From positions 4,092,001 through 4,156,000 of the forward strand of contig NZ_CP082923.1 of assembly GCF_019931575.1 (NCBI RefSeq): 64,000 nucleotides of DNA, read 5' to 3'. This DNA is from Caulobacter segnis (GTDB taxonomy: Bacteria > Pseudomonadota > Alphaproteobacteria > Caulobacterales > Caulobacteraceae). Both the position numbers and the translations under genes were made by a program. Below the pieces are notes generated by a model, which ran no database searches, was not told where the DNA came from, and was given only the letters and a program-made list of their open reading frames with translations. Positions 55,198 through 63,239 of this stretch are shown piece after piece (the first letter of the stretch is position 1; each line of letters begins with the position of its first letter).

Positions 55198-56541
55198 TCA
55201 GGCCGACTTCCAGATGATCAGCAGAGACCCGCCCTGCAGGGCGGGGATCAGCTTCTGCACGTCGCCCATCTCGATGGCGGGGCAGCCCAGGCTGCGGCCG
55301 ATCCGGCCCGTGCTCTTGATGACCTCGGGCGCCACGTAATCGGCGCCGTGCATCACGATGTGGCGGCGGCGGGCGTTCGAATTCGTCGCCTCCAGGCCGT
55401 CCAGGTACAGCGTCTTGCCGTGCTCGCCGACATAGGTGACGTCGCAGTGATAGATCCCCAGCGACGAGCAGTTCGAGCCGTCCTCGTTGGAGAACACCTC
55501 GGCATAGCCGTCGTCGGCCGGCCCCTCCGAGCCGCGCCCGTGGGCGCAGAGGTGGGCCGAGGCAGTCCCCGCCACGCAGTCGAACAGGAACAGGCGCGGC
55601 CTGGCCGAGTGGAGGTCGAAATTGACCACCGCCCAGTAGCGGGGATTGCTGGTCGGCCGGTACTTGTCGCGATAGGCGAGCAGGCGCGCCGCCGCCGCCT
55701 CGACGCCGGCGTTGGCCGCCAGCCGCCGGAGAATGTCGGCGCGCGAGCCGCCCGTGACCGGCGGCGGATCGGCGTCCTCGACCTCGCCCAGGAACGGCAC
55801 GACCGCGTCGGCGACCGGCTTGGGAATGGCCGGCGTCCTGGGAACCTCCGGCGCGCCCTGGTCGTCGACCCGCACGCCATTGGCCAGGATCGGCAGGTGG
55901 GCGAGGTCCCAGTTGCCGCCCTTGATCTCGCGCAGCAGGTCGCGGGTACGGTAGGCGGACGGCCGCAGGTCCGGGTTGGAATGGGTCGTCAGCCACCGGT
56001 CGCGGACCTCGACATAGGCGCGGATCCACGCCTTCTCGTCGCCGCCTTTCTTGGGCGTCAGCTCGGCGAAGCGCGAGCGCAGGAACGGCAGGATCCCGCC
56101 GCTGTGGATGAAGGAGTCGTAGATGACCAGCATCGACAGGGGCAGGACGAAGCCGTTGTCGGTCGCCCACTTCAGGGCGGGCTGGAAATAGGCGAGGTCG
56201 AAGAACCTGTCCTGCGTCGCCCACATGACCGGGTCGCTCTCGCCGGCGCGCCGCAGCAGCGCCTTGAAGGCGTCGTTGTCGACCAGCGGCGTGGCGCCGA
56301 TCAGCTGAACGTACGGCGCCAGCTCCGCCGCGTGGGTCCCGCCGGCCTTGACGTACATGTCCACCAGGCGGGCCAGGTTGCCGTACTCGGTGGTCTGCGA
56401 GCGTCCATAGGTGATCTGGCGAACCCGGTGCGGCCCGTCGTTGTAGACGCTGATCGCGCCGTACTTGCCCTTGACCGACCCCGTCTCGAACACGTTGACC
56501 ACGCGCTCGCAGACCAGCCTCTGCTTAGCCGAGATGTCCAT
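55198..56541 (-). CDS. GH46-like chitosanase domain fused to an L,D-transpeptidase domain
   Basis: A 447-residue two-domain protein. Residues 1 to about 225 resemble GH46 chitosanases, a lysozyme-superfamily fold: FETGSVKGKYGAISVYNDG, then QITYGRSQTTEYGNLARLV and LVIYDSFIHSGGILPFL. E19 and D35 are the candidate catalytic acids. A Pro-rich linker leads to a murein L,D-transpeptidase catalytic domain (PF13645 type, about 290-447) with SNEDGSNCSSLGIY, HIVMHGADY and GRSLGCPAIE; H398 and C420 are the predicted catalytic pair. No signal peptide is present although GGAGGGGAGCG just before the ATG at 56541 fixes the start. Combining a glycan-cleaving and a peptidoglycan-crosslinking domain is unusual. 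Role unknown; a cell-wall enzyme exported by an unconventional route, or an effector, are possibilities. Confidence 0.78.
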   Translation of the reverse strand: MDISAKQRLVCERVVNVFETGSVKGKYGAISVYNDGPHRVRQITYGRSQTTEYGNLARLVDMYVKAGGTHAAELAPYVQLIGATPLVDNDAFKALLRRAGESDPVMWATQDRFFDLAYFQPALKWATDNGFVLPLSMLVIYDSFIHSGGILPFLRSRFAELTPKKGGDEKAWIRAYVEVRDRWLTTHSNPDLRPSAYRTRDLLREIKGGNWDLAHLPILANGVRVDDQGAPEVPRTPAIPKPVADAVVPFLGEVEDADPPPVTGGSRADILRRLAANAGVEAAAARLLAYRDKYRPTSNPRYWAVVNFDLHSARPRLFLFDCVAGTASAHLCAHGRGSEGPADDGYAEVFSNEDGSNCSSLGIYHCDVTYVGEHGKTLYLDGLEATNSNARRRHIVMHGADYVAPEVIKSTGRIGRSLGCPAIEMGDVQKLIPALQGGSLLIIWKSA

Positions 56542-56645
56542 CGCTCCCCTCCAGAGGCGAACCCTCTCGTAATGCTACCATAGATTGCTTATGGACGGAA
56601 GAGCACGTCCGGCGACGCGGAGGTCCACGTCGCAAAATAGTGGAT

Positions 56646-56659
56646 TGTCACCGGTGTCA
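56646..56659. promoter_or_regulatory. ACCGGT-type operator before the carboxylesterase gene
   Basis: TGTCACCGGTGTCA is a full match to TGnnACCGGTnnCA and nearly a perfect palindrome. It lies 53 bp before the GTG start. A further half-site TGATACCGC follows at about 56664. Confidence 0.7.
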
Positions 56660-56712
56660 TCCGTGATACCGCTTCCGCCGAGCTTGCTAGAAAGCCAGCC
56701 GGAGGAAGCCCC

Positions 56713-58344
56713 GTGGACACTACTCGCCGCACCCTGATCACTGGCGCCGCCGCCCTAGCCGCCTACGCCGCCCTGCCCAGCGCGGGGTTCACGGCCGAGA
56801 AGCGCTCGCCGGTGGTGACGACCACCAACGGCAAGGTGCGCGGCTATGTCGACGGCGAGGTCAGCGTCTTCAAGGGCCTGCGCTACGGGGCCGACACTGG
56901 CGGGGCGCGACGCTTCGCGGCTCCGGTCAAGCCCGAGCCCTGGACCGACGTTAAGGACGCCCTGGCCTATGGCGCGGCCTCGATGCAGCAGGGCAAGGGC
57001 GAGGAGGGCGAGACGCTCTCGGAGGACTGCCTGTTCCTCAACATCTGGACGCCGGCCCCCCTTGGAAAGAATGGGGCGAGCAAGAAAGACAGTCTCGCGG
57101 ACGGCGGCAAACGGCCGGTGATGTTCTACATCCACGGCGGCGCCTACAACGGCGGCTCGGGCTCCAGCCCCTGGTACGAGGGGACCAAGCTGGCCAAGCG
57201 CGGCGACGTCGTGGTGGTCACGGTCAACCACCGCCTGAACGCCTTCGGCTACCTCTATCTCGCCCGCCTGTTCAACGAACCGACCGTGGCCGACAGCGGC
57301 AACGCCGGCCAGCTGGACCTCGTCCTGGCCCTGCAATGGGTGCGGGACAATATCGCGCGGTTCGGCGGCGATCCGGATCGGGTCATGCTGTTCGGCCAGT
57401 CGGGCGGCGGCGCCAAGATCGCCACCCTGATGGCCATGCCGGCCGCCAAGGGCCTGTTCCACCGCGCCGCCACCATGAGCGGCCAGCAGGTCACCGCCGG
57501 CGGCCCGTTCAACGCCACCAAGCGCGCCAAGCTGTTCCTGGACAAGCTGGGCGTGAAGGACCTGACGGCCCTGCGCGCCCTGCCCGCCGACCAGCTGCTG
57601 AACGGCCTGAAGGCCGTCGACCCGGTGGCCGGTTCGGGCGGGGTCTATATGGGCCCGGTGCTGGACCAGCGCAGCCTGGACCGCCACCCCTTCTTCCCCG
57701 ACGCCTCGCCGGTGGGCCTGTCCGTGCCGATGATGTGCGGCAACACCCACGACGAGACCAAGGGCTTCATCGGCTGGGACGCCAAGGCCTTCCCCCAGAG
57801 CTGGGAAGAGGTGATCGCCAGGCTGCCGGGCCAGTTCAACGCCCGCATCGACATCGACCCCGAGACGGTGGTGGCCTTCTACCGCCAGACCTATCCGAAC
57901 TATTCGCCGTTAGACGTCTATTTCGCCGCCTCGACGGCCGGCCGCTCGTGGAAGGCGGCGATCATCCAGGACGAGGAGCGGGCCCGCGCCGGCGCGCCGG
58001 CCTTCGCCTACCAGGTCAACTGGAAGTCGCCGGTGCAGGGCGGAATCTTCGGCGCGCCGCACACCATCGACATCGGCCTGGTGTTCGGCACCCTGGACGC
58101 CAAGGGCTCGATCGTCGGCACGGGCCCGGAGTCTGTGGCCATGTCCAACACCATGAGCGACGCCTTCGTGAACTTCGCCCGCAGCGGCGATCCCAACGGC
58201 GGCGCCCTGCCCAAGTGGGAGCCCTACACCCTGCCCCGCCGTCAGACGATGGTGTTCGACAACACCTCGCGGATGGAGGACGACCCGCGCGGCGCCGAGC
58301 GTGAGTTCTTCAACCGCGTGCCGTTCACTCAGTTCGGGACTTGA
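56713..58344 (+). CDS. Type-B carboxylesterase, exported
   Basis: A 543-residue type-B carboxylesterase (acetylcholinesterase/esterase-like fold). The leader MDTTRRTLITGAAALAAYAALP has twin arginines, consistent with Tat export. Signature blocks are SEDCLFLNIWTP, YIHGGAYNGGSG and the nucleophile elbow LFGQSGGGAK with S230. The catalytic Glu and His are expected near GNTHDETKG and AFAYQVNWKSP. GGAGGAAGCCCC precedes the GTG at 56713. It carries an ACCGGT-type operator, linking it to xylE, GH3, GH43 and the TonB receptor. In such a setting it may release acetyl or feruloyl esters from hemicellulose, which is inference. The 3' end overlaps a minus-strand small gene by 20 bp. Confidence 0.88.
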   Translation: MDTTRRTLITGAAALAAYAALPSAGFTAEKRSPVVTTTNGKVRGYVDGEVSVFKGLRYGADTGGARRFAAPVKPEPWTDVKDALAYGAASMQQGKGEEGETLSEDCLFLNIWTPAPLGKNGASKKDSLADGGKRPVMFYIHGGAYNGGSGSSPWYEGTKLAKRGDVVVVTVNHRLNAFGYLYLARLFNEPTVADSGNAGQLDLVLALQWVRDNIARFGGDPDRVMLFGQSGGGAKIATLMAMPAAKGLFHRAATMSGQQVTAGGPFNATKRAKLFLDKLGVKDLTALRALPADQLLNGLKAVDPVAGSGGVYMGPVLDQRSLDRHPFFPDASPVGLSVPMMCGNTHDETKGFIGWDAKAFPQSWEEVIARLPGQFNARIDIDPETVVAFYRQTYPNYSPLDVYFAASTAGRSWKAAIIQDEERARAGAPAFAYQVNWKSPVQGGIFGAPHTIDIGLVFGTLDAKGSIVGTGPESVAMSNTMSDAFVNFARSGDPNGGALPKWEPYTLPRRQTMVFDNTSRMEDDPRGAEREFFNRVPFTQFGT

Positions 58345-58480
58345 ATTGGTAGGGACCCGCCGGCGGCAGGTGCTCGACGAGGATCCGCGCGGTCATCTCG
58401 GAATCGACCTCGATGGGCGGCGGTTCGCCGAACACGGCCGCCCAGAGTTCGTTCCACGCCTGACGCTCTTCGAAACTCAA
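58325..58480 (-). CDS. Small hypothetical protein, 51 residues, TTG start
   Basis: A 51-codon frame starts MSFEERQAWNELWAAVFGE, continues PPPIEVDSEMTARILVEHLPP and ends PYQFKSRTE. It is Trp/Glu/Pro-rich and acidic, with no signal. The TTG at 58480 is preceded by GGGAG 9 to 10 bases upstream, a good ribosome binding site. It overlaps the end of the carboxylesterase gene by 20 bp and is too short for automatic calling. It lies in the same direction as the SASA esterase gene behind it. Function unknown; the composition looks protein-like. Confidence 0.55.
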   Translation of the reverse strand: MSFEERQAWNELWAAVFGEPPPIEVDSEMTARILVEHLPPAGPYQFKSRTE

Positions 58481-58530
58481 TTCGAGGCTCCCTTACGAGA
58501 GCCCAATGATCAGCGTGAACAAAGGGTTGC

Positions 58531-58551
58531 TGGTTAACGGCGCGGTAACCA
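58531..58551. repeat. Inverted repeat TGGTTA-N9-TAACCA
   Basis: The arms TGGTTA and TAACCA flank a GC-rich centre, in the 92-bp gap between the 51-residue gene and the SASA esterase gene. It could be an operator for the small gene or a weak terminator of the esterase. Confidence 0.35.
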
Positions 58552-58572
58552 AGGAATCGTGCTGAAGCTTGT

Positions 58573-60492
58573 TCAGGGCAGCGGCAGCTCGAACGGCGTC
58601 GCCGGCAGGCCCGTGACCCCGAACAGGTTGATGATCGGACTGTCGGCCCAGGCGTAGCGGACCTTCGTCGCCGAACCGCCCCCCGCCAGCCGCACGCTCG
58701 CGCCCTCGACCGTGGCGTCGACGAACCGGCAGGCCGCCGCGTCGCACAGCTCGAAGCCGATCGGACGCGCGCCGCCATAGACCACCGCCGGCTGGTCCAG
58801 GGTCACCACGACATCTCCGCCCTCGCGGCGGGCCGACAGCGGGGCCGGGCCCGCAGCGATCAGGCCGGTCTCGCCATAGGCCAGCTTGCGGGCCAGCAGC
58901 GCCAGGCGCTGGCCGACGCGGGCCTTGTCGGCCGGGTGGATGTCGTAGGGCGAGCCGATGTCGACCGCACTGGCCATGCCGACCTTGGGATCGGCGGCGG
59001 CCGTCCGGCGCTGGACATCGCGCAGGGCGGCCCAGCTGGACTCCTGGACGCCGGGCTTCTGCGGCCCGAAGGCGGCCAGCTGGACCAGCAGGAAAGCCTT
59101 GTCATCCCCTCCGAAGGCCTTGCGCCAATCGGCGATCATGGCCGGCATCAGACGGGCGTACTCATTGGCTTCAGTGACGTTGGCCTCGCCCTGGTACCAG
59201 GCGAAGCCCTTGACCCCGAACGGGACCAGCGGGGCGATCATGCCGTTGCGCAGGGTGGAGAGGCCACTGGCCCCCAGCCACGGCGCGTTCGGCGGCAGGG
59301 CGGTCTGGGCCAGCGGCGCGGCGATCTTGTAGCGCCAGGTTCCGCTCAGCGGGACGAAGGCCCCGTCGTCGAACTTCAGGCCCTTGTCGGCGGCCTTGCC
59401 CCAGGTCCCGCCGCCGCCGCCGCTGTCAACGGCGCGGACAGCGATGAGGTTGCGGCCCGCCTTCAGCACGCCGGGCGCGATCCTGTAGTTCCGCGGTCCG
59501 TTCCAGCTCTGGGTCGCCCCGACCTCGCGACCATTGACGAAGGTGGTGTCCATGTCATCGACCGGCCCCAAGGCCAGGGTGGCGCCCTGGACGGCCTGGG
59601 CCTTGGTCAGTCTGAGTTCTGTTCGCAGCCAAATGGTCCCGTCGAAGGTCTCCAGGCCCGGATAGCTCTCCCAGAACTGCTCCATCGGCATGGTCTTCCA
59701 GGCCCGGTCATCCAGGTCGGGCCGCTGGCCGTCATTGGCCGCGCCCAGCTTGGCGACCGCCCAGCGGTCCAGCATGGCGGCCCACTGGGTCTGGCCCAGG
59801 GCCGGGTCGCGGGCGTAGGCGTCGAGGATCGTCAGGCCCTCGTCATAGGTCTTCAGCGCCGAGAGGCTCTCGCGGCTGATCCAGTCCTGGATCACCGAGC
59901 CGCCCCAGGTGGCGTCGATCAAGCCGATCGGGACGCCCTGGGACTTGCGCAGGTCCTTGCCCAGGAAGAAGCAGGCGGCGCTGAACTCGGCCGCGCTCGT
60001 GGGCGTGGCGGCTTTCCAGACGACGCCGGCCGGCAGGTCGTCCTGCGGCGCCGGCTTGCTGATCTTGCCCGTCTGCAGCAGGCGGATATCGGGGTCGCCC
60101 GCGCTGGCCACCTCGCCATCGCCAGCCAGGGCCCGGCGCAGCGGATACTCCATGTTCGACTGGCCCGAGCACAGCCAGACGTCGCCCATGACGAGGTCGG
60201 AAACGGTCTGGCGCTCGGCGCCCGCCTGGACGGTCAGGGTCAGGGCTCCGCCGCCGGCCGGACGCGCCGGCAGGGCCGCGCTCCAGCGCCCTTGGATGTC
60301 GGCCGTCGCGCTGGCGGCGGTCCCCGAGAGGTCGATGCTGACCGCCGCGTTCGGCGCCGCCTTGCCCCAGACCCGAATGGGCTGGTCGCGCTGCAGCACC
60401 GCGTGGTCGCTGAACACCGAGGCCAACGGCGCGGCCAGGGCTTGGGTAGAAAGACCCATGGCGGTGGCCAGGATGAGAGCTTTCAGCCGCAT
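58573..60492 (-). CDS. Sialate O-acetylesterase-type (SASA) carbohydrate esterase, second copy
   Basis: A 639-residue exported esterase, paralogue of the gene at 5403-7310. The signal peptide is MRLKALILATAMGLSTQALA. The nucleophile is S112 in VWLCSGQSNMEYP, and the Asp/His motif is PYDIHPADKARVGQRLALLA. The galactose-binding-like insert (FDGTIWLRTELRL to LIAVRAVDSGGGG) sits in the middle. AAAGGAGGAAGACCC lies just before the ATG at 60492, a strong ribosome binding site. It is downstream of the second GH3 gene, separated by repeat C, so the two probably form one transcript. Substrate by context: acetylated hemicellulose. Confidence 0.88.
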   Translation of the reverse strand: MRLKALILATAMGLSTQALAAPLASVFSDHAVLQRDQPIRVWGKAAPNAAVSIDLSGTAASATADIQGRWSAALPARPAGGGALTLTVQAGAERQTVSDLVMGDVWLCSGQSNMEYPLRRALAGDGEVASAGDPDIRLLQTGKISKPAPQDDLPAGVVWKAATPTSAAEFSAACFFLGKDLRKSQGVPIGLIDATWGGSVIQDWISRESLSALKTYDEGLTILDAYARDPALGQTQWAAMLDRWAVAKLGAANDGQRPDLDDRAWKTMPMEQFWESYPGLETFDGTIWLRTELRLTKAQAVQGATLALGPVDDMDTTFVNGREVGATQSWNGPRNYRIAPGVLKAGRNLIAVRAVDSGGGGGTWGKAADKGLKFDDGAFVPLSGTWRYKIAAPLAQTALPPNAPWLGASGLSTLRNGMIAPLVPFGVKGFAWYQGEANVTEANEYARLMPAMIADWRKAFGGDDKAFLLVQLAAFGPQKPGVQESSWAALRDVQRRTAAADPKVGMASAVDIGSPYDIHPADKARVGQRLALLARKLAYGETGLIAAGPAPLSARREGGDVVVTLDQPAVVYGGARPIGFELCDAAACRFVDATVEGASVRLAGGGSATKVRYAWADSPIINLFGVTGLPATPFELPLP

Positions 60493-60529
60493 GGGTCTTC
60501 CTCCTTTCTAAAACTTCCCCACCAACCCC

Positions 60530-60638
60530 ACCTTCCCGGCGAAAGCCGGGATCCAGATCGTAAGGCGGAGCAGCGCCGGACGGGGCCAAAGCTCAGGCTG
60601 AACCTGGGCCCCGGCTTTCGCCGGGGAGACGGGTTTGG
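60530..60638. repeat. Inverted-repeat intergenic element, copy C
   Basis: The left arm is CTTCCCGGCGAAAGCCGGGA with TCCAGATCGT; the right arm is CTGGGCCCCGGCTTTCGCCG GGG. It shares the core GGCGAAAGCCGG with copies A and B. It fills the gap between the GH3 stop (60651) and the esterase start (60492). Confidence 0.75.
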
Positions 60639-60650
60639 GCTTACTTCAAG

Positions 60651-63107
60651 CTACCGCGCCGTGGGCGGACACACCGCCCCGGCCGGGTCCGCCGTCAGCT
60701 TCACGTTGGCGATCGAGACCTGGAAGGTTCCGGCCGTGCTCAGGTCGAACGGCGCGACCACCTTGGTGACGTCGGTCCCGGCGGCCTGGAAGCACTTCAG
60801 CGGGATCTTGACGCTGAGCCACTGGCCCAGCGGCGCGCCCGCCTGCGGGGTGGCGTTCAACTTGCCCTCGCCCATCGCCAGGACCACCGGCGCGGAGGCC
60901 ATGGCGTCGAGGCGATACTCGAAGCTCAGCGCCATCTCGGCGTTGGTCTGGAAGCTCAGGTCCAGCGGCCGGTCGCCGACGATCGTGACCCGGCCCAGCT
61001 TGTCGCCCGCGAAGGTGACCTGGCGGCCGGCCTCCTGGACGTTGCCGGCGTCGACCGGGGCGATCTGCACCGACGACGAGGGCGAGGCCTTGAACCCGAA
61101 CGGCGCCGGGGTCTTGCCGCCGACGAAGTAGTTCACCGCATTGTCGGCCACCGGCTTGACGCCCGAGACCTCCGACAGCTTGGCGACCTTGCCGGGCCTG
61201 GCGTAGGTCAGGCCGTAGCCATAGGCGAACAGCGGGTCGTAGGTCTTGTCGCCCTTGTTCAGGCTGAACTGGTCGGCGCGCTTGGGCCAGCTGAACGACA
61301 GCTTGCCGTGGAAGTCGTTGCGCGGCTTGCCGGCCTTGTCGCCCACCAGGACGTCGGCGATCCCGCCGCCTTCCGAGCCCGGCAGCCAGGCGGCGACGAA
61401 GGCGTCCGAGGCGTTGATCTCGGGATTGACCCACAGCGGACGCCCGCTGAGGAACACCGCCACCACCGGCACGCCCCTGGCCTTCAGGCTCTTGAGCAAG
61501 GCCAGGTCCGTCTTGGCGCCCGGCTGATACTCGAGCGTTGTCTTCAGGTCGCCGACACCTTCCGCATAGGGATTTTCACCGAAGACGACGATGGCGACGT
61601 CGGGCTTCTTGTCGAACTTGCCGTCGACCGACAGGGTCGCCGAGCCGCCGCCAGCCTCGACCGCTGCCTTCACGCCGGCATAGATCGACTCGGCGTTGGG
61701 GAAGTCGGCGTTGGTGTTGCCCGTGCCCTGCCACGACAGGGTCCAGCCGCCCGACTGCTTGCCGATATCGTCCGCGCCCGAGCCGGCGACCAGCACGTTC
61801 GCGCTGGCCCTGACCGGCAGGACGCCGTCGTTCTTCAGCAGCACCAGCGACTTGCGCACCGCCTCGCGGGCGATGGCGCGGTGCTCGGCCGAGCCGATCA
61901 CCCCCTCGCGGCCTTCGTAGGGACGGGCGGCCTGGAACAGGCCCATCTTGGCCTTCACGCGCAGGATCCGGGTGACGGCGTCATCCAGGCGGGCCATCGG
62001 GATGACGCCCGACTTCACCTCGGCCAGGGTGTTGGCGTACAGCGCCTTCCAGCTGTCCGGCGCCATGAACATGTCGAGGCCGGCGTTGATCGAGGCCGGG
62101 CAGTCGGTGGGCTTGCAGCCCTGCACCTGGCCATGGCCGTTCCAATCGCCGACGACGAAGCCGTCGAAGCCCATCCTGCCCTTCAGCACGTCGGTCAGCA
62201 GGCTCTTGTTGCCGTGCATCTTCTGGCCGTTCCAGCTGTTGAACGAGGCCATGATGGTCAGGGTCCCGGCGTTGATGGCCGGCACATAGCCCTGGGCGTG
62301 GAGGCGGATCAGCTCGGCCTCGGAGACCTTGGTGTTGCCCTGGTCGACGCCGTTCTCGGTGCCGCCGTCGCCCAGGAAGTGCTTGGCGCTGGCGGCGACG
62401 TGGCCCTGTTGGATGACGCCGCCTTGGGACACCGCGCCCTGCAGGCCCAGGATCATCTCGCCGGCATATTGGCGAATGATCGCCGGATCCTCGGAATAGC
62501 CCTCGTAGGTGCGGCCCCAGCGGTCGTCGCGCGGCGCGGCCAGGGTCGGGCCGAACGCCCAGTCGAAGCCGGCGGCCGAGGTTTCAAAGGCCGTGGCCTT
62601 GCCGATGCGGCGGATCAGTTCGGGATCGTGCGCCGCGCCCAGGGCGATGTTGTGCGGGAAGAGGGTCGCGCCGACAACGTTGTTGTCGCCGTGCACGGCG
62701 TCGATGCCGAACATCAGCGGCACGTGCGCGCCGCCTTGGCGCTGGGCCGCGGCCTCGCGGAACGCCTTGGCGGTGTCGACCCAGGGTTTCTGCGGCGAGC
62801 GGTCGGGCGCGCCGATCGGCGGCGAACTGCCCCCGCCCAGGATCGAGCCCAGCGGATAGGTCTTCAGGTCCTCGGGCTTGATCTGGCTGATGTCGGCCTG
62901 AATGACCTGACCAACCTTCTCCTCGAGAGTCAGTTTGGACAGCAGGTCGGCGACGAAGGCCTCGGTGGCCTGGTCGACCAGGCCCTGGCTCTTGGCGGCC
63001 GGCCACTTGCTCGGATTGGCCGTATTCTGGGGGCCCGTTTCCGCCATGGCGGCGCCGGACAGAAAGGTCGACGCCAGCAGGGCGACGCAGAGGGTCCTGG
63101 TGTTCAT
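60651..63107 (-). CDS. Glycoside hydrolase family 3, glucan/xylan exo-hydrolase type
   Basis: An 818-residue exported GH3 enzyme related to bacterial exo-1,4/1,3-beta-glucosidases. The signal is MNTRTLCVALLASTFLSGAAMA. The barrel domain has LTLEEKVGQVIQAD, GIDAVHGDNN and ASAKHFLGDGGT. The nucleophile is D321 in VVGDWNGHG. The alpha/beta domain includes LLKNDGVLPV and VVFGENPYAEGVGD. A C-terminal beta-sandwich of the ExoP C-terminal type begins near residue 665 (TPAPFGFKASPSSS). GGGGAG precedes the ATG at 63107. It is unlike the Tat-exported GH3 at 2784 and so is not a recent duplicate. A 12-bp palindrome lies upstream, shared with the divergent GH97 gene. Confidence 0.92.
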   Translation of the reverse strand: MNTRTLCVALLASTFLSGAAMAETGPQNTANPSKWPAAKSQGLVDQATEAFVADLLSKLTLEEKVGQVIQADISQIKPEDLKTYPLGSILGGGSSPPIGAPDRSPQKPWVDTAKAFREAAAQRQGGAHVPLMFGIDAVHGDNNVVGATLFPHNIALGAAHDPELIRRIGKATAFETSAAGFDWAFGPTLAAPRDDRWGRTYEGYSEDPAIIRQYAGEMILGLQGAVSQGGVIQQGHVAASAKHFLGDGGTENGVDQGNTKVSEAELIRLHAQGYVPAINAGTLTIMASFNSWNGQKMHGNKSLLTDVLKGRMGFDGFVVGDWNGHGQVQGCKPTDCPASINAGLDMFMAPDSWKALYANTLAEVKSGVIPMARLDDAVTRILRVKAKMGLFQAARPYEGREGVIGSAEHRAIAREAVRKSLVLLKNDGVLPVRASANVLVAGSGADDIGKQSGGWTLSWQGTGNTNADFPNAESIYAGVKAAVEAGGGSATLSVDGKFDKKPDVAIVVFGENPYAEGVGDLKTTLEYQPGAKTDLALLKSLKARGVPVVAVFLSGRPLWVNPEINASDAFVAAWLPGSEGGGIADVLVGDKAGKPRNDFHGKLSFSWPKRADQFSLNKGDKTYDPLFAYGYGLTYARPGKVAKLSEVSGVKPVADNAVNYFVGGKTPAPFGFKASPSSSVQIAPVDAGNVQEAGRQVTFAGDKLGRVTIVGDRPLDLSFQTNAEMALSFEYRLDAMASAPVVLAMGEGKLNATPQAGAPLGQWLSVKIPLKCFQAAGTDVTKVVAPFDLSTAGTFQVSIANVKLTADPAGAVCPPTAR

Positions 63108-63148
63108 ACTCCCCAACTCTTTTTCTTCGTTACCGCCAAGTACGGCGC

Positions 63149-63162
63149 GGACAACGTTGTCA
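63149..63162. promoter_or_regulatory. AACGTT-centred palindrome between GH3 and GH97 genes
   Basis: The sequence GGACAACGTTGTCA contains the perfect palindrome GACAACGTTGTC. It fits TGnnAACGTTnnCA, the LacI-type operator geometry, with one mismatch. It lies in the 132-bp control region of two divergent carbohydrate genes. Confidence 0.6.
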
Positions 63163-63239
63163 TACCCCTCGACGGTTCTCCATAGGCCGTCTAGTTTGTA
63201 CGATAAATACGCAGAACAAATACGGGTTGGGAACTCCTA

